This document shows, in pieces, positions 10,351 to 21,511 of a DNA stretch of 64,000 bases (its first letter is position 1; every line of letters begins with the position of its first letter). The notes below the pieces were generated by a model. The model was not told where the DNA came from. It searched no databases and was given only the letters and a program-made list of their open reading frames with translations. The DNA is taken from NCBI GenBank assembly GCA_907164885.2, contig OU015493.1, positions 116,843,193 through 116,907,192 on the forward strand. Direction: 5' to 3'. The stretch comes from Dolomedes plantarius. Taxonomy: Eukaryota; Arthropoda; Arachnida; Araneae; Dolomedidae. The position numbers and the translations under genes were made by a program.

Positions 10351-12454
10351 ATCGATCTTGCTCTAACCAAAAATATCCCATACCCTTATACTGTAGAAAC
10401 CTTAGACCTCTTTGACTCTGATCACCTTCCTGTATTAATAAATTTTGATCGACAAGTCGATATTCAAAATCCTTCACCCCCCACCCGCACTAACTGGAAG
10501 CAGTTCCAAGAATTATTACAATATTCGACCCTCTACTTCCCCATCATTCGTTGTCCTGAGGACATAGAGCACGCCACCAACAGTTTAACAGAAACTATTG
10601 AATACGCCAAGGCTAACTCAACGCATACTTTGAAAAAGCCGCGCTACCATAACCTCCCGCCAAACATTGTTAAATTAATTAAGGACCGTAACGCGGCTCG
10701 AAAATTATTCCAATTTACCCGCCTCCCCCAACACAGGAGTAATTATCATCTCCTGCGCGCTCGCGTACGTCGCGATATTCGAACTTTCCGTAACTCTACT
10801 TGGGCTGATTTCATTCAAGGTCTCAGTCCCGATGATAACTCCGTCTGGCAATTTGTCAGACGTATGCGTAAGCAGCATTCCAATTTTCCGCCCATTCACG
10901 GCCCCCACAGAGTTGCAATGACTGACATAGACAAAGCAAACACCATTGCTGACACGTACAGAGAACAGTTCTCTCCAAATCATGACCTAGTCGACGAGGA
11001 GAATGATAGACTCGTCCTCTCGACTGTGCAAAACTTTCTCTCCACCCCACCCTCTGACCCCACCTCCCCCACTAACTTCTTTGAAATAGCTGACATTATT
11101 CAAAAACTTAAAAATAAAAAAGCCCCTGGCATTGACAACATTAACAACTTAATTCTTAAAAACCTCCCTACCAATATAATATTCTATTTCACCGTAATTG
11201 TTAACGCTATCCTTAAATATAATTATTTCCCCAAATGCTGGAAAACTGCTATTATCTGTCCCATCCCCAAGCCAGGGGGGGGACCGCAATCTTCCCCAGA
11301 GTTACCGCCCAATCAGCTTGCTGTGCTCCCTTAGTAAGGTGGCGGAGCGCGTTATTCTTCACAGAATCAACGATCACCTCGACCAGCACGATATTATCAT
11401 ACCAGAGCAGTTTGGCTTTAGGTCTGAGCACAACACGACGCAGCAGCTCCTCAGGGTAGTTGAATTTGCCCGCGACGGGTTACAGGGTAAACAACCTACC
11501 GCTGCTCTGTTTCTCGATATTAAATGCGCGTTCGACAAGGTCTGGCACCCGGGACTAATCTATAAACTAATTCAAATTAATCTGCCAGATAGTCTTATTC
11601 ACTTAATTTATAACTATCTTCATAATCGAAATTTTGCCGTCCGCATACACAACAATCTGTCCCGGAACAGGTATATAACGTCTGGAATTTTACAGGGTTC
11701 GATCCTCGGACCTAGCCTGTTCAATTTATTCGTGAACGATGTGCCGCGTGGAGTTAATACTCTACTCGCTATGTATGCGGATGACACCGCTATCCTTTCC
11801 TCCTCTCACAATGAAAACTACCTGACTATTCAAATTCAGCGTCATATCGACACCTTAGAAGCTTGGTTCACACGCTGGAAAATTCGAATCAACCCTTCTA
11901 AGTGTCACGCGATCTATTTCAGTAATCGCTTTACCAATCCTCCGCGTCTTTATATTCAACAATCCCCACTCGAATGGGAAAACACAGTGAAGTACCTCGG
12001 CGTAACTCTAGACCGCAGACTCACATGGAAACCCCACATTACTAATATTGTCAGCAAATGCGATGCTGTCATCATGCAACCCAGAACGCTATTTTTCAGC
12101 CCCCATATGACTATGAGAAACAAAGTGCTACTATTCAAACAATGTGTACTTCCCGTCGCCCTATATGCTGCTCCTGTGTGGTTTTCAGCCGCACAAACCC
12201 ACATTAAAAAAATCGAAATCTTCCAGAATAAAACTCTCAGGCGTATCCGCCGAGCATTCCGTTACCTGTCGAATTCGACTATCAGACGTGACTTCGACAT
12301 TTCAACTTTCTCGAAACAGGCTCATAAAATTTGTAAAAAATTTTATGAAACCCTTCCTAACATTCGTAATGAAGTACTCGCAGAATTGCCAGATTATGAC
12401 CATTCTCTCCCTGCTAATCGTAAACGCCCTAGGGCGTGTCTCCTTAGGAGCTAA
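10351..12454 (+). pseudogene. LINE ORF2: endonuclease end and reverse transcriptase
   Basis: The frame is open from 10351. It begins with the end of an AP-type endonuclease (IDLALTKN, then DSDHLPVLI, the catalytic SDH motif at 10417-10425). A linker and the start of the RT domain follow (KNKKAPGIDNINN). The frame is broken at a run of eight G (11275-11282). It continues in the next frame with SYRPISLLCSLSKVAERVI, the DIKCAFDKVW motif, GILQGSILGPSLFNLFVNDV and the catalytic YADD (11774-11785). A C-terminal domain ends at TAA 12452-12454. The order and motifs fit the Jockey group. The single G-run shift is the only break seen, so the copy is fairly young, though 5'-truncated. Confidence 0.85.
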
Positions 12455-12507
12455 CATTAACTACCGCATCGCGATACTCATTCTATCTTGCACACCTGCT
12501 TATGTCC

Positions 12508-12582
12508 TGTCGTAGCGCAGAGGCATCGCGCTGATCTATGAAACCCTGAGTTGTGGGTTCGATCCCAGGTGGTATCGCACCT
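12508..12582 (+). repeat. tRNA-like block in the LINE 3' UTR
   Basis: A possible A box (TAGCGCAGAGGC) is followed about 40 bp later by a near-perfect B box (GGGTTCGATCCC). It lies inside the LINE target duplications, so it is part of the element or inserted into its source. It could be a SINE head; a functional tRNA fold is not evident. Confidence 0.5.
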
Positions 12583-13016
12583 TCCAAATTTTTTATCTTG
12601 ATATTTCTTTTTCCCCCGTGGAATTCTGCTTCCTACTCATTACGAATTGTATGACCCTGAAGAGGGCCTTTTTTTTATCTTTTGGTGAGGGCCACCTAAC
12701 TTATTCCTATTTCTTGCCTTGTAGCTTTAAACTTAAATTATTAATTTTTAAACTTTTTAATCACTACTACATGTTAAATTCCTAAGATATTATTTCCCCC
12801 ACCCTTTTAATTACTGAAAGTTTAACTTAATTTACTAGTAATTTTATTGATGTAACCCCACTCTTAATTACCTAATTACCCTTTAAACTTTAACTACTGA
12901 GCACACTATCATTGATTACATGACATCTTGCGTACTGGAGATAAAACCACATGGCCAAGGAACTCCATTCATCTCTATATTCTGCTCAGAATTCCACATA
13001 AGCAACTTAGTTTTTA

Positions 13017-13346
13017 TTAAAAATAAAAATGTATATCACAAAACGAAAAGAAACAAAAAATATTATTTTCATTTAATGCGACCTTGATTTGATAAATTTC
13101 TTTCTCATCATTGCTCAGTACAATCAAACCAGAACGTTTTTTCGGTTGAACGATATCACCTTCACATTCAGAACCATTTTCTTCATTTAGATTTTTTGCA
13201 CCTTCTATCCTCTTTAAAAAATCTGTAATTTTGGTTTGTTTGCTGGTTCTTACAAGGTCATTGTAGATGTCATGGTATGGAGATAGATAATTTTGCAGCT
13301 CCCTTTTGAATTTTCGGCTTCTTTCAGAGGAAGGGTTTGTATCCAA
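13017..13346 (-). pseudogene. Pogo-type transposase C-terminus
   Basis: The frame reads DTNPSSERSRKFKRELQNYL, then SPYHDIYNDLVRTS, then KQTKITDFLKR. The last motif fits a PCNA-interacting box (QxxIxxFF-like); such boxes are known at the end of pogo transposase. The DDE domain is gone: the preceding frame is shifted near 13346 and only about 350 bp remain before the terminal repeat. It resembles Tigger/jerky-type proteins. Confidence 0.55.
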
Positions 13347-13836
13347 AAAAATGAATCAAGATTTTCAGCTAAGCTTAGGCCTTCTTGTAATTTTATAGAG
13401 TTATAAATGAACAAATTATAATTTGTTTATACATTTTCACGTAAAACCACTATAGTTCATTATTTCTTCCCGTCATTAGTTTAAGGGAATTTAGTTTTTA
13501 AATGTGTTAAACAAAAATCATGTTATCTAGTGCTGTAGAAGTACAGTGTTGTACAAAGGGTTTCGCAATTTTTTTTTATCGTGTGAGAGCGAAACCGTGT
13601 AACAGGTTGCACTGTTATACGAGGGTTCCCGCAATTTATCCCATCGTGTTAGAGTGAAACCGTGTTGTAAGATGCCGTGCTATAGGAGGGCTACCTGTAT
13701 ATAATTTTTGCTGGTATGTCTCAAATAAATATAGATTGATGTACTTAGATCTCACGTTACCGATCTTGAAAAAACGTTCATTGCATACCCATATTAGATT
13801 TCAGTACGGAATAGAGAGATACAAGGTACTTTACAT

Positions 13837-14414
13837 CAGGGGTCGGCAACCTTTTTTACTAGTAGGGCATAATTCAGAAATGTGAGAGTTCGGTGGGCAT
13901 CGCAGGTTGAAGAGGAGGGGGGGGGGTGTTAATATTTAAACATTAAAATATTAATGCGACATAAATTTTTAATACATAAATTCAAAGTTCAGTTTAAACA
14001 AAACAATCTTAAAATTAATAATTTATGCGATATTTGACATCGTAAATCTGCGGCCAACTCTTTGTAATGCGGCACATAAGTTGAATTTCCATTTCTCGGG
14101 CATTTATTCAAATTAGTGTCAATGAGGCTTGATCGGTACTGTGATTTTAAGTATTTCATATTGGAAAACAAAGATTCACAAGCATACGTCGACGCGCAAA
14201 GAGAGTTCAATTTCAGAGCAGAAAAAAGAAGCCGACTCACAGGGAGGGGACAGAGACGCTGTCGAAAGAGCAGGCTGCTCAGTTTTTGATTTCTACGGTT
14301 TTACGATTTTTAATTTTTTGTTACTAAAACTATCCACTACAACTGTGAGTGTTTGTTGTTAAAATATCTAAAATCTATATATTTCAACGGCGGGCACCGC
14401 GTTGTCGACCTCTG
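13837..14414 (-). mobile_element. hAT element remnant with 8-bp duplication
   Basis: The left end is CAGGGGTCGGCAACC and the right end mirrors CAGAGGTCGACAACG. CTTTACAT is duplicated exactly at 13829-13836 and 14415-14422. The length of 578 bp is a strong internal deletion. Confidence 0.85.
13989..14240 (-). pseudogene. hAT transposase dimerisation-domain fragment
   Basis: The frame includes CESLFSNMKYLKSQYRSSLI and DTNLN, the signature of the C-terminal hAT dimerisation region (CExxFSxMxxIKxxxRxxLxDxxL). The catalytic part is absent. It lies within the deleted hAT at 13837-14414. Confidence 0.65.
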
Positions 14415-14422
14415 CTTTACAT

Positions 14423-15296
14423 CGTGTGAAACGTACAATAAAAAAATGCAAGTTGTGTACATAATTATATAAAATAAGTATTACAGGCCTTTGAAGTGAT
14501 GATTTTTCTTCTTTTTTCGAGTTCAACCTCACCCCGGCGTTACACATTCGCGAAAGAGGTGAGCAGAGTAGGGGGAAAGAGTGATAAATGGGTCCCTTCG
14601 CCAATAACCCCACTATTCTCCTCCAACAACCGTGACGCTCGCTTCGGGAGCGGTCTGTCAGCGCGAGTCAAAGGAACGAGGGCCCTTCTCCCCCACTCAG
14701 GGGGAAATGGTGACGGGGAGGGGGGGGGTCAAAGGTCTAATGACGTCGGGAAGTTGCGAGAGGCGGGAATGTGGGAACGGTCATTCGGGTCGATTAGTCA
14801 CGCTCCTGGAGCGTGACTAATGTCCCGTGAGGGGATGAGGAGTGACTGATTCGTGTCTGCGTAACCCCGTCTTACGAGCAAAGACTTACGTCGCCCAATA
14901 CGGACATGTGCATAGCGCACATGAACCAGAACACTTTTCGTTTTCGAACGGCAGCCATTGTTTTTGTATAACTAACGTGTAAATTTGTGTTAATAAATGT
15001 TATTAGTGTGTTAAAACGGATTGTTTACTCATCTATTTCAAAGAGGATAAAACAGCCTCTGCGGATTACCTGCAGCTCTCTTCGGATATTTTAGGTAGGA
15101 CAATTTTGTATTTCTACAGGCTATTGTTCCTAACAATTAGTAAGACGCGAAACCACTCCAAGGTGGTCAGAATTTAAGTCAAAAGAGTTTTTAGTCATAT
15201 TGCTAGTATTTTGGTTTGGAGCGCTATGGTCAGCTTTTCGCCACACGAGGGCTAATTAGACCGGGACGCATATTCTGAAAGACTCATATGCGGGAC
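14423..15296. other. GC-rich island, unclassified
   Basis: From about 14530 to 14900 the sequence is much richer in G and C than its neighbours. It contains CACATTCGCGAAAGAG and GGGGGAAAGAGTG, with a related block at 32590-32660. A perfect 29-bp hairpin (ATTAGTCACGCTCC and its inverse) lies at 14793-14821. A TAATAAATG lies near 14991. It may be part of a retroelement LTR, but I cannot show both ends. The open frames here have no known motif. Confidence 0.35.
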
Positions 15297-15860
15297 GCAT
15301 ATTCTGAAAGACTCACGGTTTGGGCACTCAATTGCCGGTTTGACGAAAGCATCAGTTTCGCCATCTGTTGACATATATAGGGAATCTTTTTATTATAAGT
15401 TTTTTTTTTTACTTCTACGCAATTTGGTATGTTTTAAAATCTGAATTACATATATAACACAGGATTTAAAGAGATTTTAACAAAATAAATAAATGAATAA
15501 ATTGAAATAAGTATATTATTGAATTTTATATTTACTTTCTTCAAATATCCACAATAATTTTAATTTTTAAAATTTTAATGTTAATTAGAAAATAAATGTA
15601 TTTAATAAGCTTTAATTAAAAAAATTAAGTTGCATAAATTAAAAAATTTAAAGCTTTAAATTCCAATAATATAAATTTATTTTAACATATAATTTTAAAT
15701 TAATCAAATTTTTAAAATATAAAAATTTATTTTAATTTGGTTACATTTTTATGCTAAATTATTGAAGAAATGAGGGAATGATGCTGAGTATGAAGGAATG
15801 ACAAATCTTTTGATCTTTCTTTGCTGTAGATTTTTCAATTCCTACTATTAGTTCACATTC

Positions 15861-16200
15861 TCTCTATATATATCTTGTTCAAATTTTCAATCGCTAATAA
15901 AAGTACTTTTTATTCATCCACTCAAGTTCAAATACATTTTTTTAAACTTGTAGTGGATGACACTTGATGTTAATACAGTTTTTTCAAATATTAATTCATT
16001 AATTAAATTTAATTAATCAATTTTAGTTTTAGACTATATATATCTTGTTCAAATTTTCAATCGTTAATAAAAGTACTTTTTATTCATCCACTCAAGTTCA
16101 AATACATTTTTTTAAACTTGTAGTGGATGACACTTGATGTTAATGCAGTTTTTTCAAATATTAATTCATTAATTAAATTTAATTAATCAATTTTAGTTTT
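15861..16200 (+). repeat. Tandem duplication of about 170 bp
   Basis: The segment from ATATATCTTGTTCAAATTTT to AATCAATTTTAGTTTTA occurs twice in a row with few changes (for example CGCTAA versus CGTTAA). The first copy spans the left-arm end and the second lies in the loop of the inverted repeat. Confidence 0.85.
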
Positions 16201-16249
16201 ACACCTAGAATGTCTCTTGCTCTTGAATAGTAATTTCCCTCTTGTTACT

Positions 16250-16325
16250 GTGTAAACGGTAGCACTGTGGTATCGCGGATTTCTCCCGTCTTGTAGGTTG
16301 CGAGATCGAATCCCCAACCTGACGA
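16250..16325 (+). repeat. tRNA-like block (SINE head?)
   Basis: GTGGTATCGCGG resembles an A box and GAGATCGAATCCCC a B box, about 35 bp apart. It lies in the spacer of the large inverted repeat. Confidence 0.4.
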
Positions 16326-17284
16326 ACTTTTACTCTCTCTCCCCCCCCCCCCTAATCTCGCTCAGTAGGCAAGGTTCTGGCAGGCAATCTTTTTTTTCAA
16401 TTCCTACTATTAGTTCACACTCAAATTTTTTCTTTGTTGACCTAAGTAGGAATTGACTTTAAAATTTTTTTTTATATATATTACTTGTTTTTGTTTTATT
16501 TTCAGAATTTAATTGAAAATAAGAGCATTTGAAAATCTTGCACTGAAAGCAAGAAAGTGAAAACTGTATTAACATCAAGTGTCATCCACTACAAGTTTAA
16601 AAAAATGTATTTGAACTTGAGTGGATGAATAAAAAGTACTTTTATTAGCGATTGAAAATTTGAACAAGATATATATAGAGAGAGTGTGAACTAATAGTAG
16701 GAATTGAAAAATCTACAGCAAAGAAAGATCAAAAGATTTGTCATTCCTTCATACTCAGCATCATTCCCTCATTTCTTCAATAATTTAGCATAAAAATGTA
16801 ACCAAATTAAAATAAATTTTTATATTTTAAAAATTTGATTAATTTAAAATTATATGTTAAAATAAATTTATATTATTGGAATTTAAAACTTAAAATTTTT
16901 TAATTTATGCAACTTCATTTTTTTTTAATTAAAGCTTATTAAATACATTTATTTTCTAATTAACATTAAAATTTTAAAAATTAAAATTATTGTGGATATT
17001 TGAAGAAAGTAAATTTAAAATTCAATAATACACTTATTTCAATTTATTAATTTATTTATTTTGTTAAAATATCTTTAAATCCTGTGTTATATATGTAATT
17101 CAGATTTTAAAACATACCAAATTGCGTAGAAGTAAAAAAAAAAAAAAACTTATAATAAAAAGATTCCTATATATGTCAACAGATGGCGAAACTGATGCTT
17201 TCGTCAAACCGGCAATTGAGTGCCCAAACCGTGAGTCTTTCAGAATATGCGACCGGGACCTACTGCTTAAAGCCGATTCCGAAC

Positions 17285-17390
17285 GGCTACAAACGTCCAT
17301 GCCAAGAGCGGGATTCGAACCCACAGGATCTCAACCGAATGTCATCGCCCTAGCCATGCGGCCTTCACCTGGCCGATGTTGACCAAGCCA
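17285..17390 (-). repeat. tRNA-derived SINE-like block
   Basis: On the minus strand, CCGCATGGCTAGGGCGATG (A box region) is followed by GTGGGTTCGAATCCCGC, a perfect B box. It adjoins the right arm of the large inverted repeat. A terminal CCA-type gene structure is not seen, so a SINE is more likely than a tRNA gene. Confidence 0.5.
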
Positions 17391-18364
17391 AGAGAGGAGG
17401 TCCTCGCTTGGCCTGGTCTAACACTCCTCTCCCCTTCTTCTGTAGAATGATTTTCTGTTGTGCTTCTTGTTTCAGTGCATTTTTGCGTTGGGCTGTATAT
17501 GATTACAAGCCTCAGTAGAGAGCGTATACACATGGAAGCCTCACAAGTAATAGAGATGTTACTATTTACAGCGCCTATTCTAAGCCTTTTCTCTGATATG
17601 TAGGGACAATTTATTTTCTTCAGTCGTTTCTTGTATTCCGGTCACTGTAGTAAATTAATTATTGAAGTGTAACAACGTCAATTCCTTGACTGAATGAGCG
17701 GCTTTATTCGGAATGAATTAGGTTTGAAGCCCTCCGTTTGGGATGAAAAATATTTATAGTTACCTCTGCTTCTCCCATTTTTATACATTTTATGCTGTCC
17801 TGATCTGCGCAGCTTTCCTGGAAAGAAGAATACCTTTATAAATATTTTAAATAAAAAACAAGAGTTCATGTTCGATCTGAAATAAATAATCAGCTATCAG
17901 ATAAATTTTGGAGCTGTTATTGTTAATTTATCTTCATTTGACTCCCACGAAAGTTCCATTAACTTCCTCATACTTCATAGTAGAGTATAATGATCGGGAC
18001 TGGTGATAAATTTTAAACCAATTTTCTCTCGGGAAGCAGATCAATTCTGTCCTCCAAAATCTAAGGTATCTTACTGTCCGATCGTAAGTATCAACTTTTA
18101 ACGAATCGAGCTTTACGTGTGAAATTTGATGTCTAGTGACTTCACATAAATAGCCAAAATTTAATGGGCTCTTCAAGGCGTCTCACGGTTCCTGATTTTA
18201 AGCCATATCAAAATATAGCTTAAAATAGTATTTGCCAAACCTGGATAAATTACCCAAAATTGGATGAAATTAGATTTTGTGTGAGTAATTTGTTGAATAA
18301 ATGTAAAAATCCTACCTTCTCTGATATTAACTTTATAATGTAATTTCACAATTTAAAAACAATT
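17391..18364. other. Unassigned intronic sequence
   Basis: No gene or repeat recognised. Short minus-strand open frames (17678-17869, 17934-18176) lack motifs. Confidence 0.4.
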
Positions 18365-18909
18365 TCAGATAGTCTCTTCTAACGAAACTACCGCGGGTTA
18401 TTAACGTAGGATTACTTATCGTTGCTTACTTCTTTTGTATGTATATATGTATGTATGTGTTATGTATATATGTGACTATATATATGTACGTATGTGTATA
18501 TCAAAATTTTAACGGATCATATATGTATATCAAAATTTTAACGGATTTTGGTACTTTTCTGTTTAATTGTTTACTGCTTGTCCAAGCAATACAGACTCGG
18601 TTTGGCGCGCTGCCAAAATTATAACTCACGAGGTACGGACGGACGGTTTTAGCGTCTGAAATTTTGCTTTCCGGAGGACCGTCAGTGGTGCACCCAGGGG
18701 GGGGGGCAAGGGGGCCTTGCCCCCTCAAAGAAATAGAAATTGCACTATGAATATTGATTTTGCATTATAAATATTTTTATCCGTTCATCTCGCCCCTCCC
18801 CCCCCACAATGCATTATAAATATTTTATCCGTTCATCTCGGTTCCCCCCAAGAAAAAATCATGGGTGCGCCACTGAGGACCGTTATGCAGGAACGTAATC
18901 CTACATTAA
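18365..18909 (+). mobile_element. GTAGGATTAC-family repeat, copy 1
   Basis: It shares its ends with four other copies: TCAGATAGTCTCTTCTAACG, then ACCGCGGGTTATTAACG and TAGGATTAC on one side, GTAATCCTACATTAA on the other. The core includes TTTACTGCTTGTCCAAGC. The TTAACGTAGGATTAC motif is inverted near both ends. The microsatellite site holds a TATG/TATA-rich tract. A hAT MITE is inserted at 18683-18875. Confidence 0.8.
18683..18875. mobile_element. hAT-type MITE
   Basis: The ends CAGTGGTGCACCCA and TGGGTGCGCCACTG are inverted repeats, flanked by AGGACCGT twice (18675-18682, 18876-18883). The interior repeats TATAAATATTTT(T)ATCCGTTCATC twice. It interrupts the GTAGGATTAC repeat, whose sequence continues across it. 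Confidence 0.9.
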
Positions 18910-19105
18910 AATGTAGGTCGTATGACCCCTTAACAAAAATTTCTATGTGTTTCATCGAATTCTTTCCTAAATTAAGAAGTTCTATGCACCAGGGGATTGT
19001 ATACCTATTTCTGTGAGTCTTGACTAATAGTCCCGAACAGAGAAAATGGTTGATTTCAGTTTCGGCAGTCTGTGTAAAATGTTGTTTGAAGAAAACAAAG
19101 AGTTA

Positions 19106-20083
19106 CCGTAAAACGGGGTTACTTTGTGACTGCAGGAGTAACTTTGTGACGCATAGTAATTTTTTCGTGTTTCGGATCTTGCCCAGCGACCCTCATACGG
19201 GGACGGCAAAGAACAGCGCCAACAGCTTGTCCGACATACAGAGACACCTAGTGGCCAGTGTCCGAAGTTTCTGTGAGCCATTTGTCTTCTCTGGTCAGTG
19301 TATTGTTTAAACCTGTTGTCAAGCTATTGACTCAAACTTCGGAAATTTTGTGAGCTGAAGGCTAACACCTTATACAACCAACTTCCACAGGTAATTATTT
19401 TTTATTGTCAAAATGTTGGTTAGATTGTTGAGCAATATAACTTTTGTGTAGTGATATTTCCGAGAGATATGAGAACCTAACTTAAATATCGAAAGGTGAC
19501 GTACTTTGTGACACACTGACACTGTCAAAAAATAACGCACAAAGTCGACCTACCTCCTCCAGCCGCTCGATGTTACATTTTTCCGTCCTCTAAAATACCA
19601 CTGGAGATAAAGAAGTATTGACTATCTGGAAAAAAATTCCCGAAGGAGTAGAATGTGCCGAAAGACGAATTTCCTCGCCTCTTCTCAAAGAACTGATGGC
19701 TGCCCTGGGCACCCGAGATCTCTTTAATGTCAAAGATATAGATAAAGTTATCCAATATTTGTAATAGGTATATATAATTGTGTATCAAGCTTTTGATAAG
19801 CGTTTTAATGTCTAACTTTGTGTCAAGTAATTTTTCCTCTTGGATTTCAAGGGAAAACACAGATGTCACAAAGTCGCCCCACTCGGCGGGGCAACTTTGT
19901 GACACATTTTTACTTTAATTTCTCAATGGTCTGGGTTAGCATAATACATTACTACGTAATGAAAGGATGTACCAATGTTTTGCAATTGTTCGTTTTGGGC
20001 TGCTTTTAAAACTGATCGGCTGGCACAGGAAAAAACTTCCTGTGTACACATGAAGTCCGTCACAAAGTAACCCCATCTTATGG
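19106..20083. mobile_element. Non-autonomous DNA transposon with ACTTTGTGAC motifs
   Basis: The ends CCGTAAAACGGGGTTACTTT and the inverse of CCATAAGATGGGGTTACTTT form TIRs. The flanking bases are TA at 19104-19105 and 20084-20085. ACTTTGTG(A/T)C-like motifs recur in both orientations (near 19120, 19140, 19503, 19543, 19815, 19866, 19894 and 20059). No transposase is seen. The superfamily is unclear because the duplication is only TA or TTA. Confidence 0.7.
19864..19904. repeat. Hairpin built from the element's motif
   Basis: TGTCACAAAGT and ACTTTGTGACA are perfect 11-bp arms. An inner CCCC/GGGG pairing extends the stem. It lies inside the element at 19106-20083. Confidence 0.85.
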
Positions 20084-20085
20084 TA

Positions 20086-20745
20086 ATTAAAGTCTTTCTG
20101 GTTAATAATTCACGTTGAATGTACTGTGGTTGCTGAGAATATGCTGTGGTGCAGTTATTGTCATTTCTTGGCCCCTGTTTATGTGGTGCACTCTTTTTAG
20201 GTCTTGCTTGCATAAAAAGCTCAGTGTAAGACTGTTTTCAGACGGCGCCCAGATGTGAGGCATGTTTTGTTTTCTGTTCCTCACCAGTTTGTCGAAACTG
20301 ATAAAAATGGAGCAGTAGCACTTTTCTCATTCATTGCTACCTAGTTTGAGATTTATTCATGATGAACAAAGTTCCAAAATTTTTGGGGTGGTTTTTAAAA
20401 TGTTTAATTAGATATGTAAAGTACAAGCGTTGCATCATAGTTATAAGATTGTCTACTATTTCGTTTATCTAGCTCTGTTTACTTGTCATATATGCCCTTT
20501 TGTACATATTCTGTTTTACCTTACACTGGCTAAAAATAAGCTCTCTAATTGGTTTTTGAAGGAAATAATTTGGGAGGCATTTATGAAATCTGGCAGCTCC
20601 ACCACTGTGAATCCACCGCTTCATCATCTTCGTACATACAAGAATGCAACACACAAATTAGCTACTAATACGATAATTTTCAAGCCAAACCCAATTTCAC
20701 TTTACCACAGTGCGTAATTTGTACGTGTTAAAATGCTTATACATT
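20086..20745. other. Unassigned intronic sequence
   Basis: No gene recognised; the overlapping frames at 20430-20717 and 20469-20654 show no motif. Confidence 0.4.
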
Positions 20746-21501
20746 TATAGGGTGGTAATTAAAAAAACTTTGCCAATATATGGACCCCTAGTGGCTCTTC
20801 CGTTCAACCGATCGAGGTAAAATTTCAGACATAGTTATTCAGAGGTATGAGCTCGGGATTCTGAGAACGGCAACACAGTGACGCTCATGGTTACGGTTAT
20901 AGGTACAGAAACTTGAAATTTTCGAATGGCAACGCCCACTTTTTCCTGCCACAAAATGCTCAGCGCATGCGAAAACCCTAAGGACCGTTGGAACGGTACG
21001 TATCAGAAAATACGGACGCGTTATGCACGCACAAAAAACAGCTCTGCAAACGGCCAACAAAAACACGATCGGGACGCACGGCGGAAATTTGCATATGACA
21101 GAGGAAAGACACCAATCACTGATGACAACACAGATCGGACAAATGAAAACTTTTATTTTTATTACACATTTTCCACATTGGTGCCATCACAGACCGTTCG
21201 CAGATCTGTTTTTGTGCGTGCATAACGCGTCCGTTTTTTGTGATACACGTACCGTTTCAACGCTCCTTAAGGTTTTTGCATGCGCTGAGTATTTTGCAAC
21301 GGTAAAAAGTAGGCGTTGACATTCGAAAATTTCGAGTTTCTGTACTTATAACCGTAACTGTGAGCACCACTTTGTTGCCGTTCACAGAATCTCGAGCTCA
21401 TACCTCTGAATAACTATATCTAACATTTCATCTCGATCGGTTGAACAGAATGGCCGCTAAAGGTCCATATATCGGCAAAGATTTTTTATGACCCTGTATA
21501 A
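20746..21501. mobile_element. Long-TIR MITE, arms of about 300 bp
   Basis: The arms (about 20746-21060 and 21190-21501) are imperfect inverted repeats. They share ACTTTGCCAATATATGGACC, ATTCAGAGGTATGAGCTCG, a GAAATTTTCGAATG block and GGACGCGTTATGCACGCAC. The outer ends are TATAGGGTGG and the inverse of TATACAGGGTC. Between the arms are about 130 bp. Arm length recalls Mutator-like or foldback elements; the target duplication is not clear. Confidence 0.75.
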
Positions 21502-21511
21502 CAACAATTAA

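Larger units (their letters stand above)
10337..12989 (+). mobile_element. 5'-truncated Jockey-like LINE
   Basis: The insert is bracketed by a perfect 12-bp target duplication, AATTCCACATAA (10325-10336 and 12990-13001), within the pogo element. It starts inside the endonuclease domain and includes a long 3' UTR without a poly(A) tail. The UTR holds a tRNA-like block (12508-12582). Confidence 0.85.
10182..13697 (-). mobile_element. Pogo-type DNA transposon, split by a LINE
   Basis: The left end is CAGGTAACCCTCCTATAACA and the right end is the inverse of CAGGTAGCCCTCCTATAGCA. TA duplications lie at 10180-10181 and 13698-13699. Inside, GTGAAACCGTGTTRTAAG-like motifs repeat near both ends. Only the 3' part of a transposase gene remains (13017-13346, minus), so the element was internally deleted. 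The LINE (10337-12989) inserted later. Confidence 0.85.
15297..17248. repeat. Large inverted repeat, arms of about 690 bp
   Basis: The left arm (about 15297-15982) runs from GCATATTCTGAAAGACTCAC to AATACAGTTTT. The right arm (about 16560-17248) is its reverse complement with only scattered differences; a 180-bp stretch that I compared differs at one base. The spacer (577 bp) holds a second direct copy of the left-arm end (about 16035-16200) and a tRNA-like block. The arms are extremely AT-rich and have no coding potential. It could be a foldback element or an inverted duplication. Confidence 0.85.

Noticed and set aside
10705..10983. Open frames antisense to the LINE (also 11956-12204)
   Set aside because: They are shadows of the reverse transcriptase frame.
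14496..14816. 106-codon open frame in the GC-rich island
   Set aside because: Low-complexity GC-rich translation without motifs; GC richness alone lengthens open frames.
17285..17390. Functional tRNA gene on the minus strand
   Set aside because: The B box is perfect but a full acceptor stem is not evident and the block sits among repeats; a SINE is more likely.
18501..18728. Recurring [27 protein letters not shown] frames
   Set aside because: They recur because the GTAGGATTAC repeat recurs; frames are short, lack constant starts and run into microsatellite.
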